This document shows positions 22,089-31,006 of a DNA stretch of 41,755 nt, piece by piece. The position numbers and the translations under genes were made by a program. The notes under the pieces were generated by a model. It saw nothing but the letters and a program-made list of their open reading frames with translations, searched no databases and had not been told where the DNA came from. The stretch is from Actinocrinis sp046724665 (lineage in GTDB: Bacteria; Actinomycetota; Actinomycetes; Streptomycetales; Catenulisporaceae), in the NCBI GenBank assembly GCA_046724665.1, contig JBKOWZ010000156.1:1-41755 (forward strand), written 5' to 3'. The first letter of the stretch is position 1. The number at the start of each line of letters is the position of its first letter.

Positions 22089-24209
22089 TCACGGCCGACC
22101 AGTCGTCAGCGCGATCAAATATCTGCGAAAGCGGACCGCCCGGTACGCGTCCAAGGCGCGCTGTTCGGCCTGCAACCGGTGCTGTGCCTCGGAGACGCTG
22201 TCACGGTACAGCGCGCAGTCGCGATCGATCGCGGCGACCGCCGTAGCGTGGGACGAACGCGTGCTCTGCTCGTCGGCGACGAGGGCCTCGCGCTGCGCCT
22301 GTGTCTGCTCGAGCGCCGCTCGGCGTTGGACGTCCGCTGCGGACTTGATCGAGCCTTCGCGTGCCGCGATGCCCGCCTGCCGCGCCGCCACCTCCGCATC
22401 GACCTGCGCACGGATCGGCGCCGTCAGACTCGCGGGCAGCTGGCTGCGTGCCCGGTCGGCCAGTGCGTCACGCCACTTCGCCAGGCTCTGCGCACGCGCC
22501 TGCCCGACCGTCGGGACCTTCAGCTCACGGCCGTCACTGTGCAGGATCCGCACCGTGGTCGGCTGACCGAAGCCGGAGTGGATCCGGATGCCGCCGAAGT
22601 CGGCGGCGGTACGGAAGCCGACCGCCTCGAGTTCGGCCGCCACCGCGCGGCCGACGCCCTGGATCTGCGCGGCATCGATGCGATGGCGGGCAAGTTCGTC
22701 GGCGATGTGCCTCGCCTCGACGTACGCGGTCCGGCTGCTGATTTCAGCGCTCTTCCACGCCTGGAGGTTCGTGCGCTCCTGCACGAGCTTCACCAGCTCC
22801 TGATCGCGCCAGCGGTCGATCCTCGCGTACTCCTCGCCGGCTTCGCGGTCTATTCGTGCCCTGCGGTCGGCGAGCACGCTCAGCTCCTGCTGGTAGGCGT
22901 CGATGCTGCCCTCCCGCGCGGCGAGCTGCCAGCGCAGCTGCGCGGCGACTTGCTTCTCCTGCGCACGCGCGGCGCCCACCGCCTTGCGCCGGACACGCCG
23001 CTCTCGCGTCTCCGGAAGACGCGCGAACACTACCCGCCACGCCGCGAGCACGAGGCCAACGACCGGAACCGCGCCGATGACAGCCCGCGGCTCAAGCACC
23101 GCCGCGGCGACCATCAGGCACACCATGAGAACGCTGAAATACCACACCGCCCGCACGGCCCACGGCGGTCGCCCCAACTGCACGGGAGCCGGGGGCGGCA
23201 GGTGGTCGTCGAGCCAGCTTCCTGACGTGCTAGGCACGCTGGCCGGCCCGCTGCCCAACGCCGCAGGACCGCCGGACGACGACCGCGCGGCGACAGCATT
23301 CGCCGCACTCGGTATGTCAAGCGGCGCAATCGCATCGAGCGGCTTGCGCGCCAGCTCAACCAGCTCAGCCGCCGCAACGCGCGACTGCGCGCCGACCGCC
23401 GCGAGCGACGCAAGGTTCGGCGACGCCGCAAGATCTTCGAGGTCGTACTTCTGCAACAGCAGGTATTCGCCGCCGGGCTTGTGCAGCCGGTGCCACAGCG
23501 TCAGGTCGGCGGCCAGCGCGGTGAGCGAGAGGTGGATCACCCTCGCCGAGAAGCGGTCGAGCCAGGGCCCGTAGTCACCGGCGGTGCGGCGCGGGTGCTG
23601 GTAGTTGGGCTGGCCGAGCTCCATCGAGGGACGACCGCTCAGTGCGGGCACGTACATGCCGTCGTAGTCGATCAGCTTGAGTTCGCCGCGCGCGGTCACC
23701 AGCAGATTGCCGTGCTGGAGGTCGCCGTGCGCGATCCCTGCTGCCTCGAGGCCGGCGACGAGGTCTGCGAACGCGTCGGCCAGACGGCCGATCGCGGCCC
23801 GCTCGCCGAGCCGTAGCCGGTCCTCGATCCAGGAGATCAGCTGCCGCGCCTCGATCCACTCCATGACCAGCACCGGATACGGCCTGCCCTGCACCAGCAC
23901 GCCGGACTCGGCGTACCGGAACTCGACCTTCCACCGCGCGGGCACGTCACGCAGCGCCGCATCGATCTCGCGGAAGCGTGCCTGTTGGTCCGGCACATCA
24001 CGTGTGAAGCACTTGATGGCGAGTCTGCGTCCTGCCACGGTGTCCGCGGTGAAGACGCTGGCGAAGTTCCCTGAGATGGGCCGCGGCAGCCCGAACCGAT
24101 CGGTCCGAATCGTGCAGCCGACGAGTTCGGGGTCTGTGAAGCAGCGCTGCGTGTCCTGCAACGCATCGACATACGCGCCGCTGGTCGGGAAGGTCGCGGT
24201 CGTCGTCAC
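22089..24209 (-). CDS. YegI-like protein kinase with membrane helices, coiled coil and helix-hairpin-helix
   Basis: The protein has 706 residues. About 40-300 is a protein-kinase fold with AIK (K66), HGDLQHGNLL (161-170) and DYD (181-183) in place of DFG, so catalysis is plausible. Two hydrophobic segments follow (about 340-385), then a long Arg/Glu/Ala-rich coiled coil, a helix-hairpin-helix region (IQGVGRAVAAELEAVGF and VPTVGQARAQSLAKW) and more coiled coil. The architecture matches E. coli YegI. The GTG start overlaps the PP2C gene's TGA (GTGA). With the PP2C and vWA genes it forms a kinase-phosphatase-vWA triad. In E. coli the phosphatase PphC acts on YegI; the purpose of the system is unclear. 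Confidence 0.82.
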   Translation of the reverse strand: MTTTATFPTSGAYVDALQDTQRCFTDPELVGCTIRTDRFGLPRPISGNFASVFTADTVAGRRLAIKCFTRDVPDQQARFREIDAALRDVPARWKVEFRYAESGVLVQGRPYPVLVMEWIEARQLISWIEDRLRLGERAAIGRLADAFADLVAGLEAAGIAHGDLQHGNLLVTARGELKLIDYDGMYVPALSGRPSMELGQPNYQHPRRTAGDYGPWLDRFSARVIHLSLTALAADLTLWHRLHKPGGEYLLLQKYDLEDLAASPNLASLAAVGAQSRVAAAELVELARKPLDAIAPLDIPSAANAVAARSSSGGPAALGSGPASVPSTSGSWLDDHLPPPAPVQLGRPPWAVRAVWYFSVLMVCLMVAAAVLEPRAVIGAVPVVGLVLAAWRVVFARLPETRERRVRRKAVGAARAQEKQVAAQLRWQLAAREGSIDAYQQELSVLADRRARIDREAGEEYARIDRWRDQELVKLVQERTNLQAWKSAEISSRTAYVEARHIADELARHRIDAAQIQGVGRAVAAELEAVGFRTAADFGGIRIHSGFGQPTTVRILHSDGRELKVPTVGQARAQSLAKWRDALADRARSQLPASLTAPIRAQVDAEVAARQAGIAAREGSIKSAADVQRRAALEQTQAQREALVADEQSTRSSHATAVAAIDRDCALYRDSVSEAQHRLQAEQRALDAYRAVRFRRYLIALTTGRP

Positions 24210-25036
24210 GCGGGCTCCAGCCGGCAGCGCACGATCGTGACGTCGTCGTTGCGGATACGCCGCTGCGCGCGCAGTTCGTCGAGCCACGCGCCGGGAGCAT
24301 CGAAGGCCTCGTCGATCTGCCGCCACGGCCGCCGGTTCGCCTCATCCTCGGCCAGGAACCACTGCGCGGCGGCGTCCGTGGCCAGATAGAACACGTCGCC
24401 GGGCAGCCAGGTCCCGTGCCGTGTCACGGTACGCAGCTTGATCAGATCCCGGTCCGGATCACGAGTGCCGGCCAGGTGTGGCGTCGAGTCGAACTGTTCG
24501 GCGGACTCCAGCGGGAACGCCGCGGCCAGCCGCGAGCCGCGCACCTGAAATCCGCAGGAGTCGCCGAGCGCCGCCGCGCTCCAGGCGCCGCCCCCGCAGT
24601 ACACGGGTCCTGAATCCGAATCCCTGCGGAACGAGACGCCGAGCACCGTGGCGTAAGCACCCTGTTCCAGCTTCGGCTGCTCGTACCATGCGACCGGACG
24701 CCCGGCCCGCTCCCGCCGCCGCACGTATCGGCTGAGGTACGCAGGCCAGCGCGCCGCTGCGGCGCAGACACGCTCGGCGAGTACCGCCGCGTCCAGGTCG
24801 CGCCCGGCCGCCGCGCTCACCGACTTGGCCAGCATTCCGGCCCATGCGCCCGCGAGCAGGCTTTCCGAAGCGCCGTCGGCTACCGCGACCGTGCACCCGG
24901 CGACCGCCGACGCGCCCTCGTCGGCCGGGACCGCGCACGCGTCTTCGTACTCGGACTTGCTCGATCCGGCCTTCGGCTCGCGGATCACCGCGCAGCGCAG
25001 CCGAACGTCACCGCCGCCCTCAGCCTGCGCGCTCAA
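24206..25036 (-). CDS. PP2C-like Ser/Thr phosphatase (PphC-like)
   Basis: The protein has 276 residues with the PP2C metal-binding order: YEDA (Asp32), VADGAS (54), LGDSCGF, LATDAAAQW and a C-terminal NDDVTIV. This short, divergent PP2C form is the one found beside YegI-like kinases and vWA proteins. The start is uncertain. TTG at 25036 overlaps the vWA stop (TTGA), which suits translational coupling, while GTG at 24988 is an alternative that would leave only 14 residues before the YEDA motif. The GTGA junction with the kinase gene makes the three genes one operon. Confidence 0.82.
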   Translation of the reverse strand: MSAQAEGGGDVRLRCAVIREPKAGSSKSEYEDACAVPADEGASAVAGCTVAVADGASESLLAGAWAGMLAKSVSAAAGRDLDAAVLAERVCAAAARWPAYLSRYVRRRERAGRPVAWYEQPKLEQGAYATVLGVSFRRDSDSGPVYCGGGAWSAAALGDSCGFQVRGSRLAAAFPLESAEQFDSTPHLAGTRDPDRDLIKLRTVTRHGTWLPGDVFYLATDAAAQWFLAEDEANRRPWRQIDEAFDAPGAWLDELRAQRRIRNDDVTIVRCRLEPA

Positions 25037-25872
25037 CGCAGATCGGTCGCGCGCGTGCCGATGTCGAGGAACTGGACGACGGACGTGATGTCGGCGTTGA
25101 AGACGAAGCCCCGGCTGCCTTCCGAGACCGCAATACCCTGAGTCGTCGCGTACGCGAGCATGTGCGGCGGCAGCGGCGACGACATGCCGAACAGCAGCCG
25201 CGCGAAGTCGTCCAGCAGCGCGGCGTCGCTCGACGGGAACACCACCGGCGCCGATTGCCCGGCGCTGACGTGCAGGTTGAACAACAACACCGGCCCGTCC
25301 ACGGTCGCCAGCGTGCGCATCCGCGCCGCGGGCTCGGCCGGATCGCCGTCGGTGGACTCGCCGTCGGTCAGGTTGATCACGATCGGCGGGAAGCTGCCGG
25401 GCCGCTCGGACACCCACCGCTCCACCAGCGCGACGGCCTGGCCGAGCGCCTGCGACATCGGCGTGCCGCCGTTGGCGACCGGATCGACCCACACCGGGAA
25501 GCGCGCGCTGGTCTCCACCAGGCCGCCCGCGCCGTCAGGCACCTTCTTCGCGCGCTCCTCGACCCGCAGCGGGTTGTCGGCGACCTGGCTGAGCGGCACC
25601 AGATCGCGGCCGGCCAGCGCGCCGCCGAAGGCCGAGCCGACCCGCGCGCCATAACCAAGCACTGCGACGTGGAAGTAGTCGCGAACGCCCTCCTCCTTGG
25701 CGCACTTGAGCGACAGCTCGAACAGCAGCCGGTTCAGCGCGTCGGCGACCGCGTCGGCCTTGCGCTTGGGCGCCTCGCCGGCGGCGATCGGGTCCCCCAT
25801 CGAGGTGGACTGGTCGAGCAGGAAGACGAAGCAGGTGGGATTGGCCCGGCTGATCTCCACGCTATACGCCAT
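25033..25872 (-). CDS. vWA-domain protein (TerY/YegL-like)
   Basis: The protein has 279 residues. A von Willebrand A domain carries a complete MIDAS: DQSTSM (D20, S22, S24), Thr137 in NGGTPMS and Asp170 in NLTDGEST. It resembles TerY and E. coli YegL. vWA proteins of this sort act as metal-dependent adaptors that bring other proteins together. A GGGAGGGAG ribosome-binding site lies 8 nt before the ATG, so this is the first gene of the operon. The promoter should lie in 25873-26045. No other ter genes (terB, terC, terD) are present in the window. Confidence 0.87.
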   Translation of the reverse strand: MAYSVEISRANPTCFVFLLDQSTSMGDPIAAGEAPKRKADAVADALNRLLFELSLKCAKEEGVRDYFHVAVLGYGARVGSAFGGALAGRDLVPLSQVADNPLRVEERAKKVPDGAGGLVETSARFPVWVDPVANGGTPMSQALGQAVALVERWVSERPGSFPPIVINLTDGESTDGDPAEPAARMRTLATVDGPVLLFNLHVSAGQSAPVVFPSSDAALLDDFARLLFGMSSPLPPHMLAYATTQGIAVSEGSRGFVFNADITSVVQFLDIGTRATDLR

Positions 25873-26020
25873 CCGGCGCTCCCTCCCTGGTCAGGCGTCT
25901 GACTAGGCTTTCGATCCTAACCCCGCGGCCGCGGGGACGTCGAAGAATCCGCCACTTTGACGCTTTCTCCGCCGCCCCCGCGCGCAAACCCGCAAAAGGA
26001 TCAATCGAACCCTAACTCAC

Positions 26021-26036
26021 TGTTTCCCATGAAACA
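26021..26036. promoter_or_regulatory. parS-like 16-bp palindrome
   Basis: TGTTTCCCATGAAACA has the outer six bases on each side of the ParB-binding consensus TGTTTCACGTGAAACA and differs at two of the four central positions. It lies between the cystathionine beta-synthase stop and the vWA operon. It could also be a weak hairpin behind the former gene. Confidence 0.4.
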
Positions 26037-26045
26037 TGGACGCCG

Positions 26046-27422
26046 TCAGCTCCCGCCTCCCGCCAGGAACGCCAGCAGATCCTGCCTGGACACGACGGTG
26101 CGCGGCTTGCCCTCGACCAGTACCACCGCCGCGTCGGCCTTCTCCAGCACCGACATCAGGGCGCTGATCGGCTCGCCCGAGCCCACCTGCGGCAGCGGCC
26201 CGGACTTGTGGTCCTCCAGCGGGTCCTCGAGCCGCGCCTTCCCGGTGAACAGCGCGTCGAGCAGGTCCCGCTCCACGATCGAGCCCACGATCTCCGCGGC
26301 CATCACCGGCGGCTCCTGCTTGACCAGCGGCATCTGGCTCACCCCGTACTCGCGCAGGGTCTCGATGGCCTGGCCGACGGTCTCGTCCGGGTGCATGTGA
26401 ACCAGGTCGGGCAGCGACTCACCCTTGCGCGCCAGCACGTCCGCGACGCTCGCCTCGGGCGACGAGGGGGTCAGGAACCCGTAGTCCGCCATCCAGTCGT
26501 CGTTGAAGATCTTCGACAGGTAGCCGCGGCCCGAGTCCGGCAGGATCACGACGACCACGTCGTCAGCGGTCAACCGCTGTGCGTACCGCAGCGCCGCGAC
26601 GACGGCCATCCCGCACGACCCGCCGACCAGCAGCCCCTCCTCTCGCGCCAGCCTCCGCGTCATGACGAACGAGTCCTTGTCCGAGACGGCGATGACCTCA
26701 TCGGTCACCGTCCGGTCGTAGCACTCCGGCCAGAAGTCCTCGCCGACACCCTCGACCAGGTACGGCCGCCCGGAGCCGCCGGAATACACCGATCCCTCCG
26801 GGTCGGCACCGATGATCTTCACCCGTCCGCCGGACACCTCCTTGAGGTAACGCCCCGTGCCGCTGATCGTCCCTCCGGTCCCTACGCCAGCCACGAACGC
26901 GGTAACGCGTCCGTCGGTCTGCTCCCAGACCTCTGGGCCAGTCGAGTGATAGTGCGAGAGGGGATTGTTCGGATTGGAGTACTGGTCCGGCTTCCACGCA
27001 TCCGGGATCTCGCGCACCAGCCGGTCCGAGACGTTGTAGTACGAGTCCGGGTGCTCCGGAGCGACGGCGGTCGGGCATACGACGACCTCGGCGCCGTACG
27101 CGCGAAGCACGTTGATCTTGTCCTGCGAGACCTTGTCCGGGCAGACGAACACGCACCGGTACCCCCTGCGCTGGGCGACCATGGCCAGCCCGACGCCGGT
27201 GTTACCGCTGGTCGGCTCCACGATCGTGCCGCCCGCCTTCAGCTCCCCCGACGCCTCGGCGGCTTCGATCATCCGCAGCGCGATCCGGTCCTTGACCGAC
27301 CCGCCAGGGTTGACGTACTCGATCTTCGCCAGAACGGTCGCGGCCAGGCCATGGGCGACCGAGTTCAGCTTGACCAGCGGTGTGTCGCCGACCAAGTCCA
27401 CAACCGATTCGACGTAGCGCAT
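26046..27422 (-). CDS. cbs: Cystathionine beta-synthase with C-terminal CBS-domain pair
   Basis: The protein has 458 residues. The PLP-enzyme core has Lys44 in NPGGSVKDR, SGNTG near 80, a GTGGT phosphate loop and GGSCG. Two CBS domains occupy about 335-458 (HMHPDETVGQAIETLREYGVSQMPLV, in part, opens the first). It condenses serine with homocysteine to cystathionine, the first step of reverse transsulfuration, and the CBS pair is a likely site of allosteric control. No N-terminal haem-binding extension is present. An AAAGG ribosome-binding site precedes the ATG at 27422. metB lies 12 kb away and is not in the same operon. Confidence 0.93.
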   Translation of the reverse strand: MRYVESVVDLVGDTPLVKLNSVAHGLAATVLAKIEYVNPGGSVKDRIALRMIEAAEASGELKAGGTIVEPTSGNTGVGLAMVAQRRGYRCVFVCPDKVSQDKINVLRAYGAEVVVCPTAVAPEHPDSYYNVSDRLVREIPDAWKPDQYSNPNNPLSHYHSTGPEVWEQTDGRVTAFVAGVGTGGTISGTGRYLKEVSGGRVKIIGADPEGSVYSGGSGRPYLVEGVGEDFWPECYDRTVTDEVIAVSDKDSFVMTRRLAREEGLLVGGSCGMAVVAALRYAQRLTADDVVVVILPDSGRGYLSKIFNDDWMADYGFLTPSSPEASVADVLARKGESLPDLVHMHPDETVGQAIETLREYGVSQMPLVKQEPPVMAAEIVGSIVERDLLDALFTGKARLEDPLEDHKSGPLPQVGSGEPISALMSVLEKADAAVVLVEGKPRTVVSRQDLLAFLAGGGS

Positions 27423-27610
27423 CGGGAGCCTTTCGGAGCTGTGGCGCCTTTTGGGCGCACTCAAGAGGGTGAACGATGCCACCAGGTTAGGCGCTGGCGG
27501 ACGTAAATCCGGCGCCCGATCACCGGTAGCCGGTATCGTGCTGTACTGAGCCTTACTCGGCCCAAGCCCGGCGGGGGTAGCGGGGCAGCAAGTCAGTAGG
27601 AGACCGGAGC

Positions 27611-28699
27611 ATGGCCATGTTGAGCACGAAACGGGTGGTGGCCGCCGCGGCGGTCGGCGGGGGCGGGCTGACCGTGCTGACCGGAGCGTCGATCGGCCTG
27701 GTGGTGGCCGAGGCGAAGCTGGCGCGGCGGGCGATCGGGCACACCGTGGACGCCCCGCCGCGTGCCGACGGACTCTTCGGCGAGCACCTGGCCCGCCATT
27801 CGCGCACCCTGACCGACACCAGCACCGACACCGACACGGGCGTCGGCAACACCCACGCCGCGACCGTATCCGTCGCCGACACAAGCCCCGTCCGCATAGG
27901 CACCCGCACCACCACCAACACCCCGCTCAACACCAACGCCACGCCCCCCGCCGCCCCAATCCCCCCACCGGCATTCGACGAACGCCCCCTACGCTTCGCC
28001 ATGCTCGGCGACTCCACAGCTGCCGGCTACGGCGTCGATCGCGCCGACCAGACCCCGGGCGCCCTGCTCGCCGCAGCCCTCGCCGCGCACGCCGGTCGGC
28101 CGCTGCTCCTGGCGAACGTGGCCCGCGTCGGTGCGTGCTCCGACCGCCTAGACGAGCAGGTGGACACGCTGCTCGCGGACGGCCCCGAGAACGCGCCGCA
28201 AGTAGCCGCGATCATGATCGGCGCGAACGACGTAACGAACCGCGCGTCGTTAGCCGAGGCGGCTCGAAACCTCGGCGAGGCGGTAGCTAGGCTGCGCGCC
28301 GCCGGCTGCCAGGTAGTCGTCGGCACCTGCCCCGACCTGGGCACCATCCGCCCGATCCAGGTCCCGCTGCGCTGGCTGGCCCGCCGCTGGAGCCGCCGCC
28401 TCGCCGCCCTCCAGGCGCGCGCGGTACACGACGCCGGAGGCCGCTCGGTGCCCATGGGAGCGCTGCTGGGCCCCGAGTTCGCCGCCCGCGCCGAACTGTT
28501 CGGCCCCGACCGTTTCCACCCCTCCGCCGAGGGCTACGCGACCGCCGCCGCCGCAGTGCTCCCCGCACTGGCCGCCGCCGTCTGGCAAATCACCCGCGCC
28601 GCGACCACCACCACCGCAGCCGCAGCCAAACGCACCCCGCCCCCAACCCCCGCAACCGCCACCACTACCTCCCCCTCCACCCCCGCCGCTTCCGCCTAA
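27611..28699 (+). CDS. SGNH/GDSL-family hydrolase with Thr-rich insert
   Basis: The protein has 362 residues. A hydrophobic N-terminal segment (about 9-33) could be a signal anchor. Residues 66-115 are Thr/Asp/Asn-rich low-complexity sequence. The SGNH core then starts: MLGDSTAAG with Ser135, MIGANDV with the block III Asn, and DRFHPS with the catalytic Asp-His pair. The C-terminal 40 residues are Thr/Pro/Ala-rich. The family deacylates or deacetylates lipids or cell-wall glycans; the substrate is not predictable here. AGGAGA lies upstream of the ATG, and an ATG two codons later is an alternative. Codon 214 is a rare TTA (28250-28252). Confidence 0.82.
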   Translation: MAMLSTKRVVAAAAVGGGGLTVLTGASIGLVVAEAKLARRAIGHTVDAPPRADGLFGEHLARHSRTLTDTSTDTDTGVGNTHAATVSVADTSPVRIGTRTTTNTPLNTNATPPAAPIPPPAFDERPLRFAMLGDSTAAGYGVDRADQTPGALLAAALAAHAGRPLLLANVARVGACSDRLDEQVDTLLADGPENAPQVAAIMIGANDVTNRASLAEAARNLGEAVARLRAAGCQVVVGTCPDLGTIRPIQVPLRWLARRWSRRLAALQARAVHDAGGRSVPMGALLGPEFAARAELFGPDRFHPSAEGYATAAAAVLPALAAAVWQITRAATTTTAAAAKRTPPPTPATATTTSPSTPAASA

Positions 28700-28846
28700 T
28701 CCACCTTCACTCCTCCCCACAGCCGGGTCACCATCTCACTCACCCACCTCACCACCCTTACCCGCCAGTAACATATCCGGTAGCGTCTTCTCCGACGTCG
28801 AACGTCGAAGTCATCGCTCGCACGAGCGAGGAGCTAGGAGCTACTG

Positions 28847-30067
28847 ATGCCCGAAGCAGTGATCGTCGCCACCGCGCGCACGCCGATCGGACGCGCGTTC
28901 AAGGGCTCGCTGAAGGACCTGCGCCCGGACGACCTCGCCGTCACCGCCGTGCGCGCCGCGCTGGACCAGGTTCCCCAGCTCGACCCGCGCGAGATCGACG
29001 ACCTGATGCTGGGCTGCGGCCTGCCCGGCGGTGCGTCCGGGTTCAACATGGCCCGCGTCGTCGCGGTGCTGCTCGGCTACGACTTCCTTCCCGGCGCGAC
29101 CATCACGCGGTACTGCTCCTCGTCGCTCCAGACGACGCGCATGGCCATGCACGCGATCCGCTCCGGCGAGGGCGACGTGTTCATTTCGGCAGGCGTCGAG
29201 AGCGTCTCAAGCACCGTCCTCGGCAGCTCCGACACACTCCCCGACACGCAGAACCCGCTGTTCGCCGAGGCCAAGGCCCGCACCGAGCGGCGTGCCGAGG
29301 CCAGCGCGCCGACGTGGGCCGACCCACGTGACGAGGGCGCGGTCCCGGACATCTACATCGCCATGGGCCAGACCGCCGAGAACCTGGCGCAGATCAAGGG
29401 CATCACCCGCCGCGACCAGGACGAGTTCGGCGTCCGCTCGCAGAATCTCGCCGAAAAGGCGATCGCCGACGGCTTCTGGCAGCGCGAAATCACCCCGATC
29501 ACGCTGCCCGACGGCACCGTCGTCGCCAAGGACGACGGCCCGCGCGCCGGCGTGACCATGGAAGGCGTCGAGGCGCTCAAGCCGGTCTTCCGCCCCGACG
29601 GCACCGTGACCGCAGGCAACTGCTGCCCGCTCAACGACGGCGCCGCAGCCGTCGTCGTCATGTCCGACACAAAGGCCCGCGAGCTGGGCATCACCCCGCT
29701 GGCGCGTGTCGTCTCCACCGGACTGACCGCGCTGTCCCCCGAGATCATGGGCCTCGGCCCGGTCGAGGCGTCCCGCAAGGCGCTCGCCAACGCCGGGATG
29801 TCCATCGGCGACATCGACCTGGTCGAGATCAACGAGGCGTTCGCGGCGCAGGTGATCCCGTCCTACCGCGACCTCGGCATCGACCTGGACCGCCTCAACG
29901 TCAACGGCGGCGCGATCGCGGTCGGCCACCCCTACGGCATGACCGGTGCCCGGATCACCACCACGCTCATCAACTCACTGCAATGGCACGACAAGCAGTT
30001 CGGCCTGGAGACCATGTGCGTCGGCGGCGGCCAGGGCATGGCCATGATCCTCGAACGCCTGTCGTAG
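28847..30067 (+). CDS. Acetyl-CoA acyltransferase (thiolase)
   Basis: The protein has 406 residues. The nucleophilic Cys is near 90 in TRYCSSSLQT. NEAFAAQ, the His of AVGHPYGMTGAR and the second active-site Cys in CVGGGQGMAM are all in place. It belongs to the FadA-like group of beta-ketothiolases, which cleave 3-ketoacyl-CoA in fatty-acid degradation or run in reverse. The ribosome-binding site is AGGAG before the ATG. No beta-oxidation partner (fadB) is adjacent, so it stands alone or serves another pathway. Confidence 0.93.
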   Translation: MPEAVIVATARTPIGRAFKGSLKDLRPDDLAVTAVRAALDQVPQLDPREIDDLMLGCGLPGGASGFNMARVVAVLLGYDFLPGATITRYCSSSLQTTRMAMHAIRSGEGDVFISAGVESVSSTVLGSSDTLPDTQNPLFAEAKARTERRAEASAPTWADPRDEGAVPDIYIAMGQTAENLAQIKGITRRDQDEFGVRSQNLAEKAIADGFWQREITPITLPDGTVVAKDDGPRAGVTMEGVEALKPVFRPDGTVTAGNCCPLNDGAAAVVVMSDTKARELGITPLARVVSTGLTALSPEIMGLGPVEASRKALANAGMSIGDIDLVEINEAFAAQVIPSYRDLGIDLDRLNVNGGAIAVGHPYGMTGARITTTLINSLQWHDKQFGLETMCVGGGQGMAMILERLS

Positions 30068-30159
30068 CCCATCCGCGCAACTCACAACCAACTCCCGCCA
30101 ACGCCACTAACGTCTCGTCCCCGCCTACCGCTCACCACCCACCACCCACCGCTTGTCAC

Positions 30160-30576
30160 CTACCGCGCGACGACGCTCCACAACTCACTAGCCTCACGCA
30201 CCGCCACCGCCAACACTTCCCCCGCCGTTACGCGCGTCCCGTCCGTCATCCAGGCGAGTTCGTCCAGTTCGTCCAGGTCGTCCAGCTCCTCTATCGCCGC
30301 GACCAGATCGTGCCCAACCACCGCGATCTGGTCGCCGACGATGAAGTGCCCGTCGAACGGCAGGAGCCGCCAAGCCGGCGGCGCGTCCAGCTTCCGCTCC
30401 TCAACCCCCTGCCCGAACATCGCGAGCAACGCGGCGAACCGGTGCCCCGCCTCGGCCCGCGAACGCCCGTCCGGAAGCCGACCGAGCAGTTTCGACTCCG
30501 GCAGCGCGCGGTATGCGGCGGCAAGCTGGGCTATCGCCCGAGTCAGCGGGTCGGTACGGCGGCCGGTATCGATCAC
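30160..30576 (-). CDS. Conserved hypothetical protein (138 aa)
   Basis: I do not recognise a named family. The protein is soluble, with a helical N-terminus and an acidic run (EELDDLDELDELAW) near residue 97. Start is GTG at 30576 with TAGCCT 6 nt upstream (30588-30583) and no ribosome-binding site, so the mRNA is probably leaderless. Codon bias matches the neighbouring genes. It converges with the thiolase gene. Confidence 0.65.
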   Translation of the reverse strand: MIDTGRRTDPLTRAIAQLAAAYRALPESKLLGRLPDGRSRAEAGHRFAALLAMFGQGVEERKLDAPPAWRLLPFDGHFIVGDQIAVVGHDLVAAIEELDDLDELDELAWMTDGTRVTAGEVLAVAVREASELWSVVAR

Positions 30577-31006
30577 CCATCCAGGCTAAGGGCTCGGCCC
30601 GAGGGTCTCCACTCAACCCCCGGCGCGGCGCGGCTTCCCCGCATGGCAACCACTCGTCCAACATCAGTCGACAATCGCCCTAAAAGAACTAGGCCTCCAG
30701 GGGTTGCCTGTCCCACCTGCGTCAGGCACAGTCGAAGTCACGGAGCGGTCACGCGATAGTGCGAGTCGCGTCACATACACCCTCACAGATGCGTACGAGC
30801 AGAGATCATCAAAATCAGCCGGCATCAGTCAAACTCAGACAAAGCGCGCACCGTTCCCGCTAATGCCGAGGTCCAGGTCCACGCAGTCACAGTCTCAATC
30901 GGAGTCATCGTCGGTCCCGAAGCCGAAGCCACAGCCCAACCCCCGGCCCGGTGGCCGACAGCAGTCCACCCTCTCAATTCAGCCGTACCGCCCCGGGAGA
31001 CGCCAA
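30577..31006. other. Gene-poor region with low coding bias
   Basis: These 430 bp should hold the promoters of the leftward 138-aa gene and the rightward DUF4287 gene. A frame in register with DUF4287 is open across the last 300 bp, but it is Ser/Gln/Pro-rich and lacks GC3 bias, so I do not extend the gene into it. I see no RNA gene. Confidence 0.45.

Noticed and set aside
27423..27610. Riboswitch (for example SAM-type) before cystathionine beta-synthase
   Set aside because: I could not recognise a conserved riboswitch core, and the ribosome-binding site lies close to the start; a covariance-model search would settle it.
27423..27884. N-terminal extension of cystathionine beta-synthase to 27884
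   Set aside because: The extra sequence is Arg/Pro-rich, overlaps the start of the SGNH gene and contains no haem-binding motif; the ATG at 27422 has a ribosome-binding site.
30704..31006. Longer start for the DUF4287 gene at 30704
   Set aside because: The extra 101 residues are Ser/Gln/Pro-rich without third-position GC bias, and a ribosome-binding site fits the ATG at 31007.
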